A DNA stretch of 23,475 bases from Bacillota bacterium (GTDB taxonomy: Bacteria > Bacillota > UBA4882 > UBA8346): NCBI GenBank assembly GCA_023436305.1, contig JAEZJQ010000076.1, positions 1 to 23,475 on the forward strand, given 5' to 3'. The notes beneath the pieces were generated by a model. It was not told where the DNA came from, made no database searches, and saw nothing but the letters and a program-made list of their open reading frames with translations. Numbering within the stretch: the first letter of the stretch is position 1; each line of letters starts with the position of its first letter. Position numbers and translations under genes: made by a program. Positions 15,120 to 22,851 of the stretch are shown here, one piece after another.

Positions 15120-16259
15120 TTAGTTCTTATACATTTTATTAAAGCTCTGTTGCGCATTCACCAACGCATCCCGCATCAGATCCTCCGCCTTGGCGGTTTC
15201 CCGGGCTTCCAGGAATTTCATTAATTGTTTCCCATCCAGTTGGGCGGCGGCCTGTGCGCAAGCTTCCCAGCTTAATACACTGCGGATGACCCGATCCAGC
15301 CCTTGTTCCTCATTGTCATAGGCCCGGACTTGCATATCATGGCCCTTCCAACGGTCGAAACCAGCTTCGGCGATGAGACCGGCAATGGCGATATTCATGC
15401 CGTTGATCCGGGTGCCGTGGTCGATATCGTATTTGCCGGGGCCTCCCAGGATGATACCGTCGTTATATCCTTGGCTGTTTAAATGCATATGGACCATGGC
15501 CTGGTTATCCAGTTCCTCCACGGTATCGTAAACATGATCCAAACCGATCATCTCCGAGTGTCCGAACTCTTTGTTGACCCCTTTTTTCTGGCGGGAGATC
15601 CCGAACTCCTCTTCCAGTCTCCGGAAGAAAAGCAGCGTGGAAGCCACGGTGGGCAGGAGCATGGCCGGGTGCCCTTCGTTAGGTTTGGGTTCGACTCCAA
15701 TATACATGCCGCCGCCTTTTTGGGCTTCGTATTTACAGAGCGCGGCGCAGCTTTCTTTGAGGTTTTGATACATCTGGCGGATGCCCACCGAAGCCAAATC
15801 ATAACCGTATGATCCGTTCCAGAGAACAAACGACGGCGCTTGTTCCGGGGCGGGATGCCATGCCTTTTTGAGCGGCGCATAGGCCAGGTCCACGGTTTTG
15901 AGGCCCAATTCGTTAGCGGCTTTTCGTTCATTAGGATCCAGGGAAGCGACTCCACCGTATGCGAAATGGCTGTGAGCGCCCGGTGTAATCATCGCCAGGT
16001 AGATCTTGGCATCCACCAAGGCGTCGGCGATAGCTGGCGCGGTTTTTTCATCGATTTCACTGTCGTAGTGGACTTCAAACCCCAGTTCGACATTTTCCGG
16101 TAAGCGCGGCCGGATTTTGGTTTTGATGAGCCGGATTACCCCTACTGCGTCAAGTTGGGATCCGCTCCATCCCGGACGCATGTCTCCCGGGACAAAGCCG
16201 CCCTTTCCGGCGTTGAAGGTCCAACGGCAGATACTGTGGAACGATTTTTGGTTTGGCAT
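15120..16259 (-). CDS. xylA: Xylose isomerase-family protein
   Basis: A 379-residue TIM-barrel sugar isomerase, last gene of the xyl operon and expected to convert D-xylose to D-xylulose. Family residues can be followed: VEPKPNEG with metal-binding Glu190 and Lys192, KEFGHSEM with Glu231 and His234, and KYDID with Asp278 and Asp280. At the position of the usual HIDLN metal ligand the sequence is HMHLN, so His259 replaces Asp, and about 15 extra residues separate it from KYDID. It is therefore a divergent member of the family, closer in length to the short, class-I type (about 390) than to the 440-residue class II. GGAGGTAACTCAAG precedes the ATG. Substrate specificity rests mainly on its place beside xylB and xylR. 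Confidence 0.82.
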   Translation of the reverse strand: MPNQKSFHSICRWTFNAGKGGFVPGDMRPGWSGSQLDAVGVIRLIKTKIRPRLPENVELGFEVHYDSEIDEKTAPAIADALVDAKIYLAMITPGAHSHFAYGGVASLDPNERKAANELGLKTVDLAYAPLKKAWHPAPEQAPSFVLWNGSYGYDLASVGIRQMYQNLKESCAALCKYEAQKGGGMYIGVEPKPNEGHPAMLLPTVASTLLFFRRLEEEFGISRQKKGVNKEFGHSEMIGLDHVYDTVEELDNQAMVHMHLNSQGYNDGIILGGPGKYDIDHGTRINGMNIAIAGLIAEAGFDRWKGHDMQVRAYDNEEQGLDRVIRSVLSWEACAQAAAQLDGKQLMKFLEARETAKAEDLMRDALVNAQQSFNKMYKN

Positions 16260-16310
16260 CTTGAGTTACCTCCATTTTGTTTTTTATTAATAATCTTACA
16301 TCCTTTAATC

Positions 16311-17819
16311 TTATAAATCCTGGTTCAGATATTGCTTTAGACATGCTAGCCAACTCTGATACGCATCATTATAATTTTCCTTGAGCTTCGCATTGGGTTC
16401 AATCACCTTCAATGATTTAAGTCCACTGAAAGCCGACTGAAAGTCCGGATAGATACCGGCTCCGATCCCGGCGCCCCGGGCCGCGCCTTGGGAACCGTCG
16501 GTGTTGTAAAGTTCAACAACAGCCCCGGAGGTGGTGGCGAAGGCCTCGGCGAATAGTGGACTCAAGAACATATTGGTGTGTCCGGCGCGGACGGTATGGA
16601 TGGCGATTTCCATGGAACGCATGATCTCCATGCCGTAATGAAGCGCGAAGACGATGCCTTCCTGGGCGGAGCGCAGGATATGAGTCCGGTCGTGAATATT
16701 AAAATCAAGGCCGTGGATTTGGGCGCCGGGATTCCGGTTTTCCAGGATACGTTCGGCGCCGTTGCCGAAGGGAAGGGTAATAAGGCCGTTGGAACCAACT
16801 GGAGCCTGCCGGGCCAGATCGTTCATTTGTTCATAGTTTATACCGTCACTGGCGCCCCCGGAAAGTAAGGTTTTTAACCAGCGGTTCAGGATGCCGGTTC
16901 CGTTCAAGCATAACAAGATGCCGTACCGGGGCTGATTTACGGTGTGATTCACATGAACAAAGGTATTGACCCGCGATTTTTTGTCGTAATTGGGTTTGGC
17001 TCCCACTCCATATACCACGCCGCTGGTTCCGGCGGTGGCCGCCAGTTCGCCGGGATTTAACACGTTGAGCGACAGGGCGTTATTCGGCTGGTCGCCGGCC
17101 CGGTAAGCTATTTTGACGCCGGGCTTCAGGCCCAGTTCGGCGGCGGCTTTAGCGGTTAATTGGCCTTGGACGGCGAAGGTGGGAACTACTTTGGGAATAA
17201 GTTCCGGATTGATCCCATAATATTCAAGCACCAAATTAGCCGGTTTTTGTTCCTGAAAATCCCATAAAATCCCCTCGGACAAACCGGAGGGAGTGGTGTT
17301 GATCTCGCCGGTCAACATCATGGCGATATAATCCCCGGGTAACATGGCCTTATGGACTTTGGCATAAGTTTCAGGCTCATTTTCCCGGACCCATTTCAGC
17401 TTCGAAGCGGTGAAATTGCCCGGTGAATTTAACAGATGCTTTAGGCACCGTTCCGGCCCGATTTCCGCAAAAGCCTTTTCGCCAATGGAGACTGCCCGGC
17501 TGTCACACCAGATGATCGATGGCCGGAGTACCTGCCTGTTTTTGTCCACCAGCACCAGCCCGTGCATCTGATAGGAGATTCCGATGGCTTCCACCGCTTC
17601 AAGGTTAATCCCCGATTGGCCGCGGATTTTGGCGGTGGCATGGACCAGATGTTCCCACCAGACAGCCGGATCCTGTTCAGCCCAGCCCGGTTTCGAGGAT
17701 TGAATCGCCAGTTCGGTGGCTGGAGAAGTAGCCGATGTCACGGCGGTTCCAGAATCAATATCCAGTAAAGTGGCCTTAATTGATGAACTGCCGATGTCGT
17801 ATCCTAATAAGTAGTTCAT
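16311..17819 (-). CDS. xylB: Xylulokinase (FGGY family)
   Basis: A 502-residue carbohydrate kinase that phosphorylates D-xylulose to D-xylulose 5-phosphate for the pentose-phosphate pathway. The N-terminal ATPase-fold motif GYDIGSSSIKATLLD (6-20), WAEQDPAVWW (46-55), substrate-loop ISYQMHGLVLVD (81-92), WCDSRA (104-109) and the catalytic Asp243 in AGDQPNNAL are all present, as is TAGTSGVVYG in the ATP-binding lobe. Length and motifs are those of a complete FGGY kinase. The frame is open from 17894, overlapping xylR, but GGAGGGAATGG just before the ATG at 17819 fixes the start and gives the normal MNYLLGYDIG N-terminus. It is 49 bases downstream of xylR and 51 bases upstream of xylA. Confidence 0.92.
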   Translation of the reverse strand: MNYLLGYDIGSSSIKATLLDIDSGTAVTSATSPATELAIQSSKPGWAEQDPAVWWEHLVHATAKIRGQSGINLEAVEAIGISYQMHGLVLVDKNRQVLRPSIIWCDSRAVSIGEKAFAEIGPERCLKHLLNSPGNFTASKLKWVRENEPETYAKVHKAMLPGDYIAMMLTGEINTTPSGLSEGILWDFQEQKPANLVLEYYGINPELIPKVVPTFAVQGQLTAKAAAELGLKPGVKIAYRAGDQPNNALSLNVLNPGELAATAGTSGVVYGVGAKPNYDKKSRVNTFVHVNHTVNQPRYGILLCLNGTGILNRWLKTLLSGGASDGINYEQMNDLARQAPVGSNGLITLPFGNGAERILENRNPGAQIHGLDFNIHDRTHILRSAQEGIVFALHYGMEIMRSMEIAIHTVRAGHTNMFLSPLFAEAFATTSGAVVELYNTDGSQGAARGAGIGAGIYPDFQSAFSGLKSLKVIEPNAKLKENYNDAYQSWLACLKQYLNQDL

Positions 17820-17825
17820 TCCATT

Positions 17826-17831
17826 CCCTCC
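17826..17831 (-). promoter_or_regulatory. Ribosome binding site deciding the xylB start
   Basis: On the minus strand GGAGGG lies six bases before ATG 17819, excluding the 25-residue longer frame that would overlap xylR. Confidence 0.7.
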
Positions 17832-17868
17832 GTTTAGAGTGGATTCTATATCCGTATCCCAAAGAGTA

Positions 17869-19020
17869 CTACAAATCGGTAATTGTTTTTTCAATGAATA
17901 ATCCGGCCACTCCCATGGCGCAGGCTTGATCTTTCAGGCTGGCGAATCGAAAAGTTAAACCGCTGAAGGTTTTATCCAGACTACTTTCTTTAATCTGTTT
18001 TAGCAGGGGCCTGGCGATAATATCCTGTAATTCGGTAATCTTGCCGCCGATGATCACCATCTCCGGGTTAATACTGTTGACGATATTAGCAATTCCGATT
18101 CCCAAATATTTGACGGTAAATTCTAGAGTTGCCAGGGCATGAGGATCGCCGTGGCGGGTTAAAGTGATGAATTCTTCATAGGAACCAAGAGCTTGGCCGG
18201 TTTTTTCGGTATAAATTTTTAATGCGGCCTTATTTGAAGCGTAAGCTTCCCAACAGCCGTGATTACCACATTGGCAGGGCAGACCGTCTTCCGGTTCGAT
18301 GGTCATATGTCCAAATTCACCGGCGTGAGAAGTATGGCCGGTATATAATCTGCCATTTAACAATAAACCGCAACCGATGCCCATACCTACCGACACATAA
18401 ACCGTATTGATAGCCCGGCGGGCGGCTCCAAAGGATTTTTCACCCCAAAGAGCGGCGTTGGCTTCGTTCTCGATAAGGAGTGGAACATTAATTGACAACA
18501 ATTCCTTTAAGTTAACATTTTTCCATCCCAGATTGGGTGCCAGTTCGATCAATTCGGCGGAGTTCACAATACCGGGTACACCAATCCCGATACCGGTAAT
18601 TTTAGTATACGGGATGTTTTTTTGTTGGGAGATGGTCTGAATAAGACGGCTTAAATTCTCGCTCACCGACCATTCATCCTTGTTGTCGAAAGGGTATTCA
18701 GTGGATAATATGGTTTCACCGCAAAAATTCATTAAAATGCCGATGATCCGGTCAACTTGCAAGTCGATCCCCAAAAACAAACAGGCGTCCGGGTTTAATT
18801 GATACAACGCCGACTTTCGCCCCCCGGTGGATTTGGCGGCCCCACAATGAATGATTTTGGTTTCAGCGGTCAATTCATTGATAAAAGTCGCCACCGAAGT
18901 TGAACTAAGCCCCAGGATGGTAGAAATTTCGGCTTTGGTCACCGGACCGCTTTTTTGAATATATTCCAGAATAATGTTTTTATTCCGGTTGCGCATCGAT
19001 TCTTGATTAATGGTTTTCAT
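17869..19020 (-). CDS. xylR: ROK-family xylose repressor
   Basis: A 383-residue transcription factor with an N-terminal winged helix (TKAEISTILGLSSTSVATFI, about 28-47) and a C-terminal ROK sugar-kinase-like domain. The ROK part shows FLGIDLQVDRIIGIL (82-96), GIGVPGIVNS (145-154) and ENEANAALWGE (184-194). The zinc site is HMT (His238) with CQCGNHGC (Cys249, Cys251, Cys256). In Firmicutes this architecture next to xylA and xylB is XylR, which represses xylose genes until xylose binds. It is the first gene of its own operon and an inverted repeat lies just upstream of its start, so autoregulation is likely. Confidence 0.88.
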   Translation of the reverse strand: MKTINQESMRNRNKNIILEYIQKSGPVTKAEISTILGLSSTSVATFINELTAETKIIHCGAAKSTGGRKSALYQLNPDACLFLGIDLQVDRIIGILMNFCGETILSTEYPFDNKDEWSVSENLSRLIQTISQQKNIPYTKITGIGIGVPGIVNSAELIELAPNLGWKNVNLKELLSINVPLLIENEANAALWGEKSFGAARRAINTVYVSVGMGIGCGLLLNGRLYTGHTSHAGEFGHMTIEPEDGLPCQCGNHGCWEAYASNKAALKIYTEKTGQALGSYEEFITLTRHGDPHALATLEFTVKYLGIGIANIVNSINPEMVIIGGKITELQDIIARPLLKQIKESSLDKTFSGLTFRFASLKDQACAMGVAGLFIEKTITDL

Positions 19021-19039
19021 GGATATCCGTACACCTACA

Positions 19040-19070
19040 ATAACTTTTAAAAATACTTTTAAAAAGTTAT
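19040..19070. promoter_or_regulatory. Candidate XylR operator
   Basis: A 31-base element with perfect 9-bp arms, ATAACTTTT at 19040-19048 and AAAAGTTAT at 19062-19070, extended by further partial symmetry across an A/T-rich centre. It lies 20-50 bases upstream of the xylR start. Size and symmetry resemble ROK/XylR operators, although the sequence is not the Bacillus subtilis xyl operator. Confidence 0.5.
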
Positions 19071-19120
19071 TTAATAATTTCGAGACGTATTGGATAAATC
19101 CTCTGGAATAAGTTGGTATT

Positions 19121-19150
19121 TTGTATTGGATCGTAAAAACTATTTATACT
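19121..19150 (+). promoter_or_regulatory. Candidate promoter of the MFS gene
   Basis: TTGTAT at 19121-19126 and TATACT at 19145-19150 with an 18-base spacer. It would give a leader of about 100 bases before the transporter start. The putative XylR operator is 50 bases further upstream. Confidence 0.4.
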
Positions 19151-19255
19151 GAAGTGTATACTTGAATATAGGAGAAATTAACAAGTGCGATTATCGTTCT
19201 ACCAATCGACAATTAATCACTTAACAAGTAAAATGGATCGGGAGAAGGTGGTTTA

Positions 19256-20497
19256 TTGAAGTTGATGGAGCCGTTCACCGGGCTTTCCGGGGAAGTCAAA
19301 CGCAATTTTCAATGGGATATGTTATCGGGTGTCTTGATGGGATTGTTCATCGGGGCTATCAATGCATTTATTTTGGTACAGGCCAGGCGCATCGGCGCCA
19401 GCCCGTTTCAAGTATCGTTTTTGGCTGCTATTCCTTTTATTTGGATGTTTCTTTCACCGTTATGGGTGGTGTTGTTCAGTGGTAAAAGCCCCTTTAAAAT
19501 GGTGCTCATTTGTGACGGAATCGGCCGGTTGTTGTTAATTTTATTGTTGCTTAATCATACGCCAGGCTGGTATCTGTTGCTATTCGGTGTGAATTATCTG
19601 TTGAACTCAATTAGCGGCACGATTTACGGCCGGGCCATGGAGCTTTCGTATCCCAAAACGGTAAGAGGCACATTAATGGGCGGGGTGAGAGTGGGGTTAT
19701 CATTAACTTCTCTCTTATCAACGGCCATCGCCGGTTTTTTGCTTCCTATCTGGGGGGTACAACGGGTGTTTGCTCTTTTAGCGGTTTCCGGGGTGGGGTC
19801 GGCTTTGGCTTTCGGACAATTGCGACGGATAAACACCGATAATGACTTGAAACCAAATAACAAAGAGGAATCCACCAATTTTAGTTTGTTAATCGCGGGC
19901 TATCGATCGAGTCTGCGGATCTTGCGCGAGGATTTATTATATCGCCAATATATGATTGCCTTGTTTCTATTTGGTATCGCCAACTTGATGGGGGGGCCGG
20001 TTTATGCCCTATATCAGGTTGATCACTTAAAAGTAACTGATGGTTTCATTGCCTTACTGGCTTCGGTAAATTTCGGAGCTTCTCTGATCTTTTATTTTGT
20101 CGGAGGCCGTTTTATCGATCAAAACACCCCTTTTTCCTTGGCCATCCGTATTTTCGCCATCAGTCCGTTGATCCCGCTTATTTATTTTTTGGCCGTTGAT
20201 CCCCGTTGGCTATTATTGGCTGCCGTACTTCAGGGAATTTTAAACGCCGGGACCGACCTGGCTTCGCTGAACAATGTGATTCATTTTGCCGACGCTCGTG
20301 GGGGTGAAGGGGAAGTTGGACCCTACATGGGTGTGCATATGAATCTGTTGGGAATTCGGGGGACCGTAGGGCCGTTGATGGTGCCTTGGCTGGTCTCGCT
20401 AGTCACCATCAAGGGAGTCATTGCTTTATTGATGTTGTTGTTTCTGGCCGGGTTATGGGCGGGGTTAAGGGTGTCGAGGCTTGAGAGAAAATTATAA
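19256..20497 (+). CDS. MFS transporter
   Basis: A 413-residue major facilitator superfamily protein with 10-12 hydrophobic helices in two halves, joined by a charged cytoplasmic loop around residues 180-205 (RRINTDNDLKPNNKEE). The first helices read LMGLFIGAINAFILVQ and VSFLAAIPFIWMFLSPLWV, a pattern common in uncharacterised Firmicutes MFS_1 proteins. I cannot assign a substrate. It is divergent from xylR, which could mean a pentose or oligosaccharide role, but proximity is the only argument. TTG 19256 lies five bases after GGAGAAGGTG and is the probable start; ATG 19265, three codons later, is the alternative. Confidence 0.8.
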   Translation: MKLMEPFTGLSGEVKRNFQWDMLSGVLMGLFIGAINAFILVQARRIGASPFQVSFLAAIPFIWMFLSPLWVVLFSGKSPFKMVLICDGIGRLLLILLLLNHTPGWYLLLFGVNYLLNSISGTIYGRAMELSYPKTVRGTLMGGVRVGLSLTSLLSTAIAGFLLPIWGVQRVFALLAVSGVGSALAFGQLRRINTDNDLKPNNKEESTNFSLLIAGYRSSLRILREDLLYRQYMIALFLFGIANLMGGPVYALYQVDHLKVTDGFIALLASVNFGASLIFYFVGGRFIDQNTPFSLAIRIFAISPLIPLIYFLAVDPRWLLLAAVLQGILNAGTDLASLNNVIHFADARGGEGEVGPYMGVHMNLLGIRGTVGPLMVPWLVSLVTIKGVIALLMLLFLAGLWAGLRVSRLERKL

Positions 20498-20498
20498 A

Positions 20499-20527
20499 GT
20501 GACTTTCCCTCCGGAATCGGTTACAAT
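20499..20527 (+). promoter_or_regulatory. Weak promoter candidate giving a leaderless ygiQ message
   Basis: GTGACT at 20499-20504 and TACAAT at 20522-20527 are 17 bases apart. Transcription would begin about seven bases after the -10, at or next to the ATG at 20534. No good ribosome binding site precedes that ATG. The -35 is poor. Confidence 0.25.
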
Positions 20528-20533
20528 AATTCC

Positions 20534-22387
20534 ATGACAAACTTTCTACCGATTACCCTCCAAGATATGAAGGAACGCGGCTGGGACCAACTGGACTTTC
20601 TGTTTATCAGCGGCGACGCCTACGTGGATCACCCCAGCTTTGGCATGGCCATCATCACCCGGCTATTGGAGAGCGAGGGATTCCGGGTTGGTGTCATCGC
20701 ACAACCGGATTGGCGTAATTTGAACGCTTTCAAGGCCTTGGGCCAACCCCGGCTGGGGATTCTCATCTCATCCGGCGTCATAGATTCCATGGTCAATCAC
20801 TACACCGCCAGCAAAAAGAAACGAAGCGAAGACGCTTATTCATCCGGAGGCCAGGCGGGATTACGGCCGGATAGGGCGGTAATCGTATATGCCAACCGAA
20901 TTCGGGAGGTTTACAAAAATGTTCCGGTTATTATTGGAGGCATCGAAGCCAGTCTGCGGCGGTTCGCCCATTACGATTATTGGGAGGATGCGGTGCGCCG
21001 TTCCATTCTTCTCGACTCCAAAGCGGATCTGTTGGTTTACGGGATGGGCGAAAAACCGATTATGGAGATTGCCCGGCGGCTCGCCGCCGGCGAACCGGTA
21101 ACGGCCATTCACGACGTGCGCGGGACGGTTTATCTTAGTTCACAAACTCCGGATTATCCGGATTCCGGAAATCAGCAACCGAAAACCATCACATTACCGT
21201 CGTTTGACGATGTAAAAGAAGACAAAGGCCAATATACCCTGGCTTTTAAAATACAGTACGACGAACAGGACGCCGTCCGGGGGCGGGAACTGATTCAGCC
21301 TCACGGTGAACGGTTTGTGATTCAAAATCCCCCGTCTTTACCCATGAATACGGCGGAAATGGACCGGGTTTATGCTTTGCCGTACGAGCGGACCTACCAT
21401 CCCGTCTACGAAGCTTCCGGCGGAGTTCCGGCCATTACCGAAATCGAGTTCAGCATCACCAGCCACCGGGGATGCTTCGGCGGCTGTTCGTTTTGCGCGC
21501 TCCATTTTCATCAAGGACGAGTGATTCAGAAACGGAGCCAGGCCTCCATAATTAACGAAGCTCAGAAATTGGTCTGGCTGGAAAATTTTAAAGGCTATAT
21601 TCATGATGTGGGCGGACCTACGGCAAATTTCCGGAATCCGGCGTGTAAGATTCAGGAGAAGTCCGGCGCTTGCAAAGAACGGCAATGCCTGGATAAGGGC
21701 GGATGCAAGCAGCTTATTGTGGATCATGGAGAGTACTTACAATTATTAAGAAAATTGCGGGAGATTCCCGGAATCAAAAAGATCTTCATCCGGTCGGGGA
21801 TACGCTATGATTACTTGATGCTGGATAAGAACGATGAGTTTTTTGAAGAACTTTGCGAGCATCACATCAGCGGCCAGCTTAAAGTAGCCCCCGAACACGT
21901 GGTGGATCGGGTATTACGTAGGATGGGCAAGCCTAACCGGCAGATTTACGAGCGGTTTGTGGAAAAGTTTTATGAGATTAACCGCAAATTGGGCAAGGAA
22001 CAATACTTGGTCCCGTATTTAATCTCCAGCCATCCGGGCAGTGACCTGAATGCCGCCATTGAACTGGCTGAGTACCTCCGGGACATGCGTTATACCCCGG
22101 AACAGGTTCAGGATTTTTACCCCACCCCGGGCACCTTGTCCACCTGCATGTTTTACACCGGCCTGGACCCCCGAACCTCCTCCGATCCCGCGCGAATGGA
22201 AAAGGTATATGTGCCGCGCACCGGACGGGAAAAAGCAATGCAACGGGTTTTGCTGCAATACCGTAACCCGGCCAATTATAAGTTGGTTTATGAAGCGTTG
22301 GTGCAAGCGGGGCGGCAGGATCTAATCGGTTTCGGGCCGAAGTGCCTAATCAGGCCTCGGGGAGGACGGACGGGTAAGAAACGTTAA
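20534..22387 (+). CDS. ygiQ: YgiQ-family radical SAM protein
   Basis: A 617-residue cytoplasmic radical SAM protein. The [4Fe-4S]-binding CxxxCxxC motif is at SHRGCFGGCSFCAL, Cys314, Cys318 and Cys321. The N-terminal LDFLFISGDAYVDHPSFG and GVIDSMVNHYTASKKKRSED, and the later LKVAPEHV and YLVPYLISSHPGSD, are the conserved stretches of the YgiQ (UPF0313) family. A second cysteine-rich patch near residue 375-395 (NPACKIQEKSGACKERQC) is also typical. Length is normal for the short Firmicutes form. The reaction is unknown. The gene is transcribed alone, 36 bases after the MFS gene. Confidence 0.93.
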   Translation: MTNFLPITLQDMKERGWDQLDFLFISGDAYVDHPSFGMAIITRLLESEGFRVGVIAQPDWRNLNAFKALGQPRLGILISSGVIDSMVNHYTASKKKRSEDAYSSGGQAGLRPDRAVIVYANRIREVYKNVPVIIGGIEASLRRFAHYDYWEDAVRRSILLDSKADLLVYGMGEKPIMEIARRLAAGEPVTAIHDVRGTVYLSSQTPDYPDSGNQQPKTITLPSFDDVKEDKGQYTLAFKIQYDEQDAVRGRELIQPHGERFVIQNPPSLPMNTAEMDRVYALPYERTYHPVYEASGGVPAITEIEFSITSHRGCFGGCSFCALHFHQGRVIQKRSQASIINEAQKLVWLENFKGYIHDVGGPTANFRNPACKIQEKSGACKERQCLDKGGCKQLIVDHGEYLQLLRKLREIPGIKKIFIRSGIRYDYLMLDKNDEFFEELCEHHISGQLKVAPEHVVDRVLRRMGKPNRQIYERFVEKFYEINRKLGKEQYLVPYLISSHPGSDLNAAIELAEYLRDMRYTPEQVQDFYPTPGTLSTCMFYTGLDPRTSSDPARMEKVYVPRTGREKAMQRVLLQYRNPANYKLVYEALVQAGRQDLIGFGPKCLIRPRGGRTGKKR

Positions 22388-22555
22388 ACGTTAATACAGT
22401 ATTCTTTTATGGATTGGCTTCGTTGCAGGACTTTTTGGTCTTTGGATGCATTTGCGGGGAAGTGGGACAAAGGGTTAGAGGTTAACACCTAATCAAAGAA
22501 AAAATGGGCTATTGTGAATTACCAGTCATCGTTGGTAAAGTCACGTAATTACAAT
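22388..22555. other. Intergenic stretch with an imperfect hairpin
   Basis: No gene is visible. At 22514-22544 GTGA-A-TTACCA pairs with TGGTAA-AG-TCAC around an eight-base loop. No T-run follows, so it is not a standard terminator; it may be a structural relic or chance. Confidence 0.3.
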
Positions 22556-22851
22556 TTATATCAAGTAAGGCCGGCTCTTTGGAGGATAAGGCTCCCCTTG
22601 ATCCATTGTCATAATTGCATCATCCGCCACGACCCGGTTTAAAACCGCCATTAATTTGGTCGGACTGATGGAGTTCTCCTCGTTTTGTGCGATATCGCCG
22701 GTTATTATATCGTTCCATTGCTTTTTGGCAGTATGGATCTGTTCCTGCCAGTTAAAATCCGGGTTAAATCCAGCAAGACATTCGGTTGATCGCACCAAGT
22801 TTTCGCGGATATCTCCAGTCAAAGACTCCCATACATTGTAATGCCCCCCGT
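22556..22851 (-). pseudogene. Doubly truncated thiamine-diphosphate enzyme fragment
   Basis: On the minus strand the frame encodes LTGDIRENL, then WQEQIHTAKKQWNDII, then ENSISPTKLMAVLNRVV and ADDAIMTMD. These correspond to the end of the central domain and the beginning of the C-terminal TPP-binding domain of pyruvate oxidase/acetolactate synthase-like enzymes. After MTMD, where VG and the TPP-binding motif should follow, the frame becomes QGEPYPPKSRPYLI and stops. The upstream part of the gene is cut off at the IS end near 22852. Only about 90 of some 550 residues remain, so the piece is non-functional. A TTG at 22822 opens the frame formally but is not a convincing start. Confidence 0.75.

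Noticed and set aside
20534..22387. Several 60-130 residue ORFs on both strands within ygiQ
   Set aside because: All are shadows of a well-conserved full-length radical SAM gene.
22514..22544. Hairpin as terminator of ygiQ
   Set aside because: The stem is interrupted and no T-run follows, so it was listed only as a structure.
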